DNA from: Xiheicaenibacterium sp046351325
Lineage (GTDB): Bacteria; Myxococcota_A; Polyangia; Polyangiales; Polyangiaceae
Direction of reading: 5' to 3'
Assembly: GCA_046351325.1 (NCBI GenBank)
Contig: JAXLYR010000010.1
Span: 1-64,000, forward strand
Length of the DNA: 64,000 nt
Below, in pieces: positions 9,292 through 16,664 of the stretch (positions are counted from its first letter, which is position 1; every line of letters begins with the position of its first letter). The translations under genes and the position numbers were made by a program. The notes beneath the pieces were generated by a model. It saw nothing but the letters and a program-made list of their open reading frames with translations. It had not been told where the DNA came from and made no database searches.

Positions 9292-10044
9292 TCAGGGCAC
9301 CGGTCCGATGATGACCTCGGCCCGAATGGTCTCGACGCTCGATGTAAACTTGAATGTATCGGCGGTGACGGCGAGCTCGGTGCCCGCGGCGTCCGTGGGC
9401 ACGATTTGCCCGGTTGCTCGCGCGGTGACGGACTTGAATTTCAGCGAAACACCGACTCCACCCGCGAGTGCCATCCCAGCCGGCGGGGGCTCGACGGGGC
9501 GCTCGTCCGTGAACTCCACGACGAAGTTGCCGCCGACATTCCCCATCCCGAAGCTACCCGGCAGAGACTCCCCACCGCCGGTCTTGTTCTTCTTCTCGAA
9601 GAGGCCAATCGTCGCATTGCCAGTTCGGTTCCTCGCCGACTTCTCGACGGCGTCATAACCGAGCCTCAGGCAGTTGGTGCTGGCGGGGGTGAAGCCGCTG
9701 GCGAAGGGAATGTCCTGACAGGGGTACACCCCAGACGCAGGCGTCGCGAGCGAAGTGCTGCCACGCATCTGCACGAGATAGCCCGAGGGATCCCGAGCGA
9801 ACTCCGACACGGCCCCGTTCATGCCGCCCTCAGCGACATAGTGGGTTTGCACCGCTTCGCGGTATCGACCCGCGTTCGTGACGCCGAGTTGCGAAGCACG
9901 CGCCGCGAAGATGCCTACCGCCCCAAGCATCGTGATGACGAGCAGCACGATGAAGACCGTGACGCCGCGGCGGGCAACCCTGCGCGCGCGCCGAGGCAGC
10001 CGAGTCGGCGACTGAACGCGGAACTCCGAATCACAGCTCACCAT
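9292..10044 (-). CDS. pilX: PilX-like minor pilin / pilus assembly protein
   Basis: 250 residues. A basic N-terminus (LPRRARRVARRG) precedes a single hydrophobic helix (VTVFIVLLVITMLGAVGIFAARAS) and a helix beginning AGRYREAVQTHYVAEGGMNGAV, the pattern of PilX-type minor pilins, whose processing site is less strict than in other pilins. The remainder is beta-rich and should face the periplasm. The start overlaps the pilW stop by 7 bases, and pilY1 follows. It probably joins the priming complex with PilV, PilW and FimT. Confidence 0.8.
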   Translation of the reverse strand: MVSCDSEFRVQSPTRLPRRARRVARRGVTVFIVLLVITMLGAVGIFAARASQLGVTNAGRYREAVQTHYVAEGGMNGAVSEFARDPSGYLVQMRGSTSLATPASGVYPCQDIPFASGFTPASTNCLRLGYDAVEKSARNRTGNATIGLFEKKNKTGGGESLPGSFGMGNVGGNFVVEFTDERPVEPPPAGMALAGGVGVSLKFKSVTARATGQIVPTDAAGTELAVTADTFKFTSSVETIRAEVIIGPVP

Positions 10045-11342
10045 GGGGTCACTCCGGCGAGGTTGGGGATGCTCACTTCGGTAAAGAGGGTCCGCACCCG
10101 CGCGTATCGGTAGCGAAGTACGGCCCCTGCGCCGAAGACATGAAACGACTGCAGAGGTTGGTCGGGACTCGGCGGGGCGGCCGGGTCATGACCAGTCTCC
10201 CGATCCGGATTGCGGGCGCGTGTCGTAAGCCGGACTCCGAGTGCTCGGATCCGCTGGGGCGGAACGGCATCGAGCGTCTCGAAGGGTGCCGGCGTCAGGA
10301 CGTATGGGGGGCTGGCGTTCGTCACGCGGGCGGAGAAATTGAGGTCCGCGACGTAGTCAGCGACGATCTCGCCGCTCTCCGGGATTGGATTGCCGTCGGC
10401 ATCCAATTCTCGCCGCACAAGGGATAGCCTCGTGTTCGAGCCGATGAAGCCGGCAAGCGCGGCGTCCTCGTCGATGACGGCCTGAGTCGACGCGGGCAAA
10501 CCGAAGTCGGAAGCGGTCAGTCCATTGAGGTTCATCGCCGCGTAGTCGACGAAGTTCACCGGGTTGAGGTAACCCCCCGAGGGGTCCGCCGTGCAGCTCG
10601 GACCGGAGGGAATCGGGTCGGTGGTGACGATGACTTCACTGTAATTGCCAGTCCCGGGGGTCGACGAGCAGTTCACCACGCGGAGGAATCGGGCCTTGCC
10701 CCCTGGGTCGAGCAGCCTGGCAATATGAGGCACGCCGTTCGCCCAGAAGATGTCGCAGATGTCCGGCCCGCCACCGGCCAGATCCCTGAAAACGCGCTGC
10801 ACCGACAGCTGATCGACCTGAATCGCGATCTTGCCCGTCGCGAGCTCGACGTTGCCGAGATGGAAGATCTCGGAGGTCGTGAAGTTACCTGACAGTCGCA
10901 GACGATCCGGAAAGCGGTTGTTCGTTGCGGTCAAGTCGCCGTCGAGATCGGGATAGTCCGGCGCGCTGGGGGCGCTGGTTCCACCGTACGTCACGCGGGC
11001 GAGCCCGTTGGTGCCTCCGTTGCCCTCGAATACACGGACCGCCGTGAGCATCTCTTTGAGGACGTCGTCGGTCGGCGGGACGCAGACGTTGACTGTATCG
11101 GTCTCCGCGAGCGGGCTCGTTTGATACCCAGCGCGCTTGATGTCGGTCGTCAGCCGATTCATCCCCATGAGATTGGAGAACTGCGCGGCGTTCATCCGAG
11201 CTTCTTGCTGAAAAACGTCGAGCGAAGTCTTCGCCAACATGTAGGCGCCCGCCGCCACCATGAGGCCTGTCGTGACCGCAACGACGAGCTCGACCGCGGT
11301 AAAGCCCGCACGCACGTCAATACGACGCTTCACGGCCCTCAT
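10038..11342 (-). CDS. pilW: PilW-like minor pilin
   Basis: 434 residues from ATG 11342, chosen because it puts the prepilin peptidase site near the N-terminus: RAG/FTAVELVV followed by a 20-residue hydrophobic helix. Glu at position +5 after cleavage is present. The C-terminal domain is long for a minor pilin and rich in short beta strands, as in PilW. The start overlaps the stop of pilV in an ATGA (11339-11342), which points to translational coupling. Same operon as fimT, pilV, pilX and pilY1. Confidence 0.88.
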   Translation of the reverse strand: MRAVKRRIDVRAGFTAVELVVAVTTGLMVAAGAYMLAKTSLDVFQQEARMNAAQFSNLMGMNRLTTDIKRAGYQTSPLAETDTVNVCVPPTDDVLKEMLTAVRVFEGNGGTNGLARVTYGGTSAPSAPDYPDLDGDLTATNNRFPDRLRLSGNFTTSEIFHLGNVELATGKIAIQVDQLSVQRVFRDLAGGGPDICDIFWANGVPHIARLLDPGGKARFLRVVNCSSTPGTGNYSEVIVTTDPIPSGPSCTADPSGGYLNPVNFVDYAAMNLNGLTASDFGLPASTQAVIDEDAALAGFIGSNTRLSLVRRELDADGNPIPESGEIVADYVADLNFSARVTNASPPYVLTPAPFETLDAVPPQRIRALGVRLTTRARNPDRETGHDPAAPPSPDQPLQSFHVFGAGAVLRYRYARVRTLFTEVSIPNLAGVTPW

Positions 11343-11986
11343 CGCGGCCTCCGGATGATGGTGCTGAGATAGATGACGCCGTATTCCTCGCGGCGGCGAC
11401 TCGGCTGTCCCGGCACAGCTTGGAGGGTGCCCGGTGAGTTGAACATCCCGGTAACTTGGTTCGCCGCCCACGCATTGCATTCCGCGGCGATGTCGCGCCC
11501 CGACCTCGCGTAGAACGTCCTGGCCTCGACACGGATGGAGTCCGCTTGGTCGTTCAAGCCAGGTGCAGTCTCCGAGACAGGACCGAGGAGCATGCCTCGC
11601 ACATGAGTGCAATACGCGACCACCGCGCCGCTCGACGGGTCGACGGGCATCCCGTCGAGCGTGAATCCATAAAGACCATTCGCCGGCTTTTGCCACGCAC
11701 CCGCAGGAACGGTGGCTTGATTCAGCGTGCGGCCCAACCAGGGCATCGCGGCCTCGTCGGCACCTGTGTTCGCGGTCCACGAGTTGGACTCGACGTTGAG
11801 AGTCTCGAGCACGCTGGCCGTGACATTCGTCGCGTTCGTGATGTGACGGCTCGTTGCCGTGCCCATCACCGAGAAGCGCTGCAGCGCGATGATCGAGCTC
11901 GCACCAATGGCCAAGATGGAGAGGCCCATCATGACCTCGACCATCGTGTAACCCGCGCGCAAATGTCGACGAAGAAGGTTCTTCAT
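11339..11986 (-). CDS. pilV: PilV-like minor pilin
   Basis: 215 residues from ATG 11986. A GTG at 11998 overlaps the stop of fimT as GTGA and is an alternative that would add four residues. The prepilin site RAG/YTMVEVMMG is followed by a hydrophobic helix (LSILAIGASSIIALQRF). Length and position between a GspH/FimT-like gene and pilW match PilV. The globular domain has no catalytic motif. Expected location is the inner membrane and then the pilus base or tip. Confidence 0.86.
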   Translation of the reverse strand: MKNLLRRHLRAGYTMVEVMMGLSILAIGASSIIALQRFSVMGTATSRHITNATNVTASVLETLNVESNSWTANTGADEAAMPWLGRTLNQATVPAGAWQKPANGLYGFTLDGMPVDPSSGAVVAYCTHVRGMLLGPVSETAPGLNDQADSIRVEARTFYARSGRDIAAECNAWAANQVTGMFNSPGTLQAVPGQPSRRREEYGVIYLSTIIRRPR

Positions 11987-11994
11987 GATGGTGC

Positions 11995-12690
11995 TCACAG
12001 CCGGAGCCTCGACATTCCATTGGGGAAGAAGTCGACATTGCGCCGATTGTCGGCGTCGGTGTCGCTGGTCCCGCTGTCCATGTGCGACGCGAACGTCAGC
12101 GTCACATGCGTCGTCAGCGGCTCCCACTGAGTACCATTCCAGTACATTGTCTTGCCGCGGGGAGTGAAGCAGAACTGCTCGGAGCTCGTGGAGGCGAACA
12201 CGCCGCCGTGGCCATTGAGGTTGACCTCGACATGCGTGTCGTCCTCGGCGTCTGTTTGCCAGAACTTGATGGTCGGCGAGAACGTCGCTCGGCAGAGCGG
12301 ACTCGGGAAGTCAGCCGTCCCATTGCCGTCGATATCGACCGAAGCCTCTTGGATGGCCAGAACAGCGGGGGTCGAGCCGGCGATCGCCGGGGTCCACTGA
12401 AGCCGCACGGCCGCGCCGCGGCCCATCGCGCGAGTGTGGGCATCCTGGATCATGACCAGAGCCGCGAGTGCGTTGCGCTGGGAGCGACGATCTCGCATGA
12501 TCCGCATGATCGATGGCGTAGCGAGCGCCGCGCACGTCGCGATGATGGCCACGACGATCATCATCTCGACGAGCGTGAACCCAGCGAGCGAGCCTAAGCT
12601 CCGCCGCTTTCTTACCCCTGGCTGGTGCGCCAGAGGTGATGGTAGCGGGGGAGCCTGCAATCTGTTGCGAGTTGCGCGCTCGGGAGCCAT
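11995..12690 (-). CDS. fimT: FimT/GspH-like minor pilin
   Basis: 231 residues from ATG 12690; the in-frame TTG at 12711 is less likely. A long basic leader (RKRRSLGSLAG) precedes the cleavage site G/FTLVEMMIVVAIIATCAALATPS, with Glu at +5. The C-terminal domain resembles the GspH/FimT beta sandwich. It is the promoter-proximal gene of the minor pilin operon. The 283 bases to the divergent lipoprotein gene at 12974 should hold its promoter, but I could not pick a clear one. Confidence 0.87.
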   Translation of the reverse strand: MAPERATRNRLQAPPLPSPLAHQPGVRKRRSLGSLAGFTLVEMMIVVAIIATCAALATPSIMRIMRDRRSQRNALAALVMIQDAHTRAMGRGAAVRLQWTPAIAGSTPAVLAIQEASVDIDGNGTADFPSPLCRATFSPTIKFWQTDAEDDTHVEVNLNGHGGVFASTSSEQFCFTPRGKTMYWNGTQWEPLTTHVTLTFASHMDSGTSDTDADNRRNVDFFPNGMSRLRL

Positions 12691-12973
12691 GGCCACGCGA
12701 TGCTCTCGCAAGCTTCATGCCTTGAGCCGCGTGACCCAATCACGACCGGTATTCGGACCCGCCCTGTTCCATCACCCCTCTGATTTGGTGGGACCCGTGG
12801 TGTTGGTCTTTTGAAACCGCCGGACAGGGTGAGATGTTTCTGGATTCGTGCGACAGAACTCGTTGCGTGGCTATGAAAATTCTAGCGAGCGCCACCGACG
12901 GGCCTCACCGACGGGCCTCTGGGCGCGACAGGAAGGTCTTGTGAGGGTGCTTCGGTCGGCCTAGAGAGGCGGC

Positions 12974-14056
12974 ATGTCGTTTCGTGCGATTGCGACGGCG
13001 GTGTCACTCTTGCTCGTCACTGCCTGCGGAGACAAGAGCCAAGGTGCGGGACCCGAGAAGCGTGGCTCTGCCCCACCGACGTCGAAGGCCTCGGGCTCGG
13101 CTGGTGCGGGATTCACCTGCTCGCGAGCTGCTTTCGACGACGCCGAGGCGAAGACCTTCTTGCCCTCCAATTTCAGCGGGTTTTGCGTTGATCCCGAGGA
13201 CGGTGGCAAGACCTTCGGCGAAGGTTCGCAGACCGCAATCGAGCGTATCGCCGACGTGTTTGATGGGGAGAGCCGAATCTACGAGGACCACAAGGTCAAG
13301 AAGGTCGTGCAGGCTCGTTATGTCGCCGACACAGGCGCCCCGGTGAGCGTGAACATCGTGGCTTCGCGATTCGATTCGAGTCTGCTCGCGTATGCGATGT
13401 TCACGAAGAGGGTTGTCGGTGATAGCGACCCAGCCGATCCCTCGACGCCTACGGCAACTCCGGGCGGCGGAGCCGCCTTTTTGGGCGCAGGGAACGCCTA
13501 TCTCTGGCGCGATCGGTGGTTGCTCGAACTGGTCTATCAAGACGACGCGGCGGCGCCGGATGTCCTCGAAGCGACGAGCCGCAAAGTGCTGGCTCCACTC
13601 GTGAAGACGATCGGTGACCGCATCCCTGGGGACGCTGAGCTTCCGAAGACAGTCGCTCGCCTACCGAAGGACCACGTGTTGGCGGCGGGTCGACGGTTTG
13701 CGGTCGCAGGAGCTATCCCTGGAATGCCCGATTCACCAGGGGGAGCTATTGGCTATTACGCGAATGGTAAACAGCGCTACCGCGTAGTCGTGAGTGATCA
13801 GTCCGATGGGGCCAAGGCAAAAGCGGCCTTCAAAGCGCTCGGCGGAACGGAAGGAGCGGTGCTGGTCAAGACCTCGAAAGACGGGACCGCTGAGCTGCAG
13901 TGGGTCGCTCTGGTCAAGGACAGCACGCTCTTCATCGTGATGGACGAGCCTCGTGTGCTGCTCGGCGTCGCGGCCAACGAGCGTGCAGGGCTGACGCTGC
14001 CCGAGAGTGAGAAGCGAAAGCTCGTAGAGGCGCTCAGCTCGGAGAAATCCGGCTGA
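12974..14056 (+). CDS. Predicted lipoprotein, DUF6599-like
   Basis: 360 residues. A signal peptide ends in a lipobox (LLLVTAC at residues 13-19), followed by a disordered Gly/Ser/Pro linker. The rest resembles proteins I recall as the DUF6599 family: a repeated alpha/beta unit with phrases such as ASRFDSSLLAYAMFTKRV and, later, GYYANGKQRYRVVVSDQ. Most likely anchored in a membrane and facing the periplasm. It stands alone on the plus strand and diverges from the pilin operon. No catalytic residues are recognised. Confidence 0.8.
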   Translation: MSFRAIATAVSLLLVTACGDKSQGAGPEKRGSAPPTSKASGSAGAGFTCSRAAFDDAEAKTFLPSNFSGFCVDPEDGGKTFGEGSQTAIERIADVFDGESRIYEDHKVKKVVQARYVADTGAPVSVNIVASRFDSSLLAYAMFTKRVVGDSDPADPSTPTATPGGGAAFLGAGNAYLWRDRWLLELVYQDDAAAPDVLEATSRKVLAPLVKTIGDRIPGDAELPKTVARLPKDHVLAAGRRFAVAGAIPGMPDSPGGAIGYYANGKQRYRVVVSDQSDGAKAKAAFKALGGTEGAVLVKTSKDGTAELQWVALVKDSTLFIVMDEPRVLLGVAANERAGLTLPESEKRKLVEALSSEKSG

Positions 14057-14122
14057 ATCCTTGAGGGGACGCTCTGGAGGTTGACGCGTGGTCGGTCGGT
14101 CGCTAACCGTCGGCATCCCAAA

Positions 14123-14971
14123 ATGTCGCTCGACCTCGGTACAGTAGGCTTCACGACAGCGCCCCATAAGCTCGAATACGATTGGCGAACGCTCGCGACC
14201 TACGCGCTTGGGGTCGGCGCCACGGTGGAGGAGCTGCCGTATCTCTACGAGCGCACCGACGGCGGAATGAGAGTCTTGCCCTCGTTCGCCGTCATTCCGG
14301 CGCACGCCCCGATCCTCGAGGCGCTGCTCAAGACCGGCGGCGACCTCGCCATGATTGTTCACGGCGGGCAGATCGTGCGTGCCTACAAGCCGATCACACA
14401 GGAGGGCACTCTCGAGACCGTCGGCTCGATCAAGGCGATCTACGACTTGAGAAAGTTCGCGCAGGTCATCCTGGAGACCCAAACGCGGGCCGCTGGCGAA
14501 GTGGTCTATGAGACCGTTTGGTCGATCATCTTTCGGGGCGCAGGCAATTTCGGTGGAGCGCGCCCACCCCAGGAGGAGGCCGCTCCGACAATGCCCAAGG
14601 ATCGGGCGCCGGATTTCGTCTTCGAACAGAAGACGACCCGTGAGCAAGCTCTGCTCTATCGCATCTCGGGTGACCAGAATCCGCTGCACGCGGACCCCGT
14701 TTTTGCGACGAATGTTGGTTTCCCCCAAGGCCCTATTCTGCATGGGCTCTGTACGTTCGGCTTTCTCACCCGCGCTGTGGTCAAACACGCATGCGCCGGT
14801 GACCCAAACCGCTTGCGCACCATTGCCGCTCAATTCCGTCGGCCCGTGTGGCCCGGCGATACACTCGTAGTCTCTGGGACGGACGTCGGGGACGGACGCA
14901 TCGCATTGGCAACGACTGTGAAAGAGCGCGACGAAGCTGTCTTAGGCGGTGCACACGCGGTCATCGGCTGA
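14123..14971 (+). CDS. MaoC-type (hydratase 2) enoyl-CoA hydratase
   Basis: 282 residues from ATG 14123; the in-frame upstream start at 14081 lacks support. It has the double hot-dog layout of hydratase 2. The N-terminal decoy half begins with FTTAPHKLEYDWRTLATYALGVGA. The C-terminal half carries the hydratase signature YRISGDQNPLHADPVFA with the catalytic Asp and His, followed by GFPQGPILHGLCTFGF. Such enzymes add water to trans-2-enoyl-CoA to give the R-3-hydroxyacyl-CoA, in peroxisomal-type beta-oxidation or polyhydroxyalkanoate supply. The stop is 24 bases before the next gene, so they may share a transcript. Confidence 0.92.
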   Translation: MSLDLGTVGFTTAPHKLEYDWRTLATYALGVGATVEELPYLYERTDGGMRVLPSFAVIPAHAPILEALLKTGGDLAMIVHGGQIVRAYKPITQEGTLETVGSIKAIYDLRKFAQVILETQTRAAGEVVYETVWSIIFRGAGNFGGARPPQEEAAPTMPKDRAPDFVFEQKTTREQALLYRISGDQNPLHADPVFATNVGFPQGPILHGLCTFGFLTRAVVKHACAGDPNRLRTIAAQFRRPVWPGDTLVVSGTDVGDGRIALATTVKERDEAVLGGAHAVIG

Positions 14972-14995
14972 AAGACGCAAAGAAAGAAGAAGACG

Positions 14996-15877
14996 ATGGC
15001 AACGAATCCGAAGAGCCAGAGCGCAAAGACGACCGCTGCGGACAAAGCGAAGCAGACGAAAGAAGAAGAGGTCGGGAGTGTGAAGCGCGCGGGACAGGCA
15101 GCTCCACCCGAACCCGAAGAGGACGAAGAAGAAGACGAAGACGAAGAGGACGAAGAAGAAGACGAAGACGAAGAGGACGAAGAAGAAGACGAAGACGAAG
15201 AGGACGAAGAAGAAGACGAAGACGAAGAGGACGAAGAAGAAGACGTAGAGGCGCCGCGGGAGAAGGCTCGCCCTGCAGCCACGGCCACACCCGCACCGCT
15301 GCCCGGGCAAGAGCCTGGTTGGTGGATCCCGCTCGCGCTCCTTTCGGCGATTGTCCTCTTGGCTGTCTTCGGGTTCTTCGGAGCGTTCAATGGCCTTGCG
15401 CGCGCGCTCCGCGGCGAGAAGGCGCATTTGGACGTAGTCGAGTCAACGACGACCACGGCAGCCGCCTCGGCGCCACCCGTGCGGAGCACTCCCACGGTCG
15501 TGCCGCCCAAACCCACGATGACTGTGGTCAAGACCCAAGCTCCCACGGTCGATCCAGACCCTGCCTTCGGAGCGCGGCGCATCCTCATCGCCTACGATGG
15601 CGCGACCAACTCGACGCAGAAGCGCAAGAAGGAAGAGGCGAAGAAGCTCGCGGACGAGACGCTTGATCAGCTGAAGAAGGGCGCCAAGTTCGAGGACCTC
15701 GCCGCGAAGGTGAGCGACGAACCCGGGGCGGCCTCCACCGGCGGCAACCTCGGCAGGTTCAAGCGCAACGCGAAGGATCCGGCGCTCATGGCCATTGTCG
15801 AGAGCCTCAAAGTCAACCAGATGAGCGAGGTAGTCGAGACGAAAGAAGGCTACCAAATCGTCGTTCGGACGTTCTAG
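14996..15877 (+). CDS. Membrane-anchored parvulin-type peptidyl-prolyl isomerase with acidic repeat
   Basis: 293 residues in three parts. Residues 1-40 are Lys/Ala-rich, and about residues 40-83 consist only of Glu and Asp in nine-residue repeats. A transmembrane helix follows at about residues 102-125 (WWIPLALLSAIVLLAVFGFFGAF). After a Thr/Pro linker, residues 190-293 are a PpiC rotamase domain, with ARRILIAYDG, KGAKFEDLAAKVSDEPGAAS, GGNLGRF, LKVNQMSEVVET and GYQIVV. The predicted topology puts the acidic tract in the cytoplasm and the isomerase in the periplasm. Parvulins catalyse cis-trans isomerisation at prolines and often assist folding of exported proteins. Confidence 0.9.
   Translation: MATNPKSQSAKTTAADKAKQTKEEEVGSVKRAGQAAPPEPEEDEEEDEDEEDEEEDEDEEDEEEDEDEEDEEEDEDEEDEEEDVEAPREKARPAATATPAPLPGQEPGWWIPLALLSAIVLLAVFGFFGAFNGLARALRGEKAHLDVVESTTTTAAASAPPVRSTPTVVPPKPTMTVVKTQAPTVDPDPAFGARRILIAYDGATNSTQKRKKEEAKKLADETLDQLKKGAKFEDLAAKVSDEPGAASTGGNLGRFKRNAKDPALMAIVESLKVNQMSEVVETKEGYQIVVRTF
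15116..15246 (+). repeat. 27-bp tandem repeat encoding Glu/Asp tract
   Basis: About four and a half copies of a 27-base unit (gaggacgaagaagaagac plus gaagacgaa) encode EEDEEEDED-type nonapeptides. Copies are identical at the DNA level, which suggests recent duplication by slippage. Confidence 0.85.
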
Positions 15878-15923
15878 CGCCCAACTCGCGCGGGCGGGGG
15901 GTGCACGCGCGATTGAGTGGTAG

Positions 15924-16664
15924 CTAGAGCGCCAGTCGGTATGCGAGCGTCGTCTGCAGCTCGAAGAAGTCCACGCGGCCGGACAACGAGGCGACGTCGC
16001 CAAACGCCGAGGTCTTTGCGTCGAAGGGCAATATCCAATTGCCATATCGCAGGGAGCCTCCAAGGGAGAAGTTGTCCCAGAAGAACCACTCTCCACCTGC
16101 AGACACGAAGAGACTCAGCCCCAAGGTGCTGATGACCAGGCTCTCGGCTCCTACGAATTTCACCTCAGCGGCAGGGTCGCGATCGGCCGCGACACTCCAC
16201 GAGTCACGCACGCTGACGAGGCCGAGTCCTGTCCCGATATACGCATCGGCGCTGTTCGTCTGAACGAAGCTCCATCGAAAGAGCCCCTCGACAAGGAAGT
16301 ACTGACGAGAGTGTTCGCGCTCGAGCTCGGGAGCCCCTTGGGCGTCGTCGTTGCGCAGGGTGCTCCCGAAGGTCCCCGACAATCCGACCGCGAACGGGCC
16401 GAATTGGTAGAGGTTGCGGATCCCGGCCGCGATGCTGATCTCGCCGGTCACGCACTGGTCTGGTCCGCCGATGCAGACCTCGGCCGCAGGCAGCGCAAGG
16501 ACGCCGAAGCCGACCTCGACAAGCGTGTGCGGTTTGCCTTGCTCGCGAGCAACGAGAGCTCTGCGCCCTGACGCTGAGGTGCCCTCGGCGTGGGAGACCG
16601 AAGCCGTGAGCAAGCTGAGCAAGCTCAACGGTGCTGCGAGGAGCCAGCGATGGAGGGGGCTCAC
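15924..16664 (-). CDS. Outer-membrane beta-barrel-like protein
   Basis: 246 residues with a signal peptide ending SVSHA. The mature part has alternating hydrophobic and polar residues in strands separated by short turns (FAVGLSGTFGSTL, QYFLVEGLFRWSF, FSLGGSLRYGNWILPF) and ends in a strand with a terminal aromatic-poor motif TTLAYRLAL. This fits a small outer-membrane barrel of the OmpA/opacity type. Its ATG overlaps the stop of the kinase gene upstream in ATGA (16661-16664), so the two are probably translated together. Confidence 0.75.
   Translation of the reverse strand: MSPLHRWLLAAPLSLLSLLTASVSHAEGTSASGRRALVAREQGKPHTLVEVGFGVLALPAAEVCIGGPDQCVTGEISIAAGIRNLYQFGPFAVGLSGTFGSTLRNDDAQGAPELEREHSRQYFLVEGLFRWSFVQTNSADAYIGTGLGLVSVRDSWSVAADRDPAAEVKFVGAESLVISTLGLSLFVSAGGEWFFWDNFSLGGSLRYGNWILPFDAKTSAFGDVASLSGRVDFFELQTTLAYRLAL

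Noticed and set aside
15116..15246. CRISPR-like repeat
   Set aside because: Units are contiguous without spacers and in frame in a gene; it is a coding repeat.
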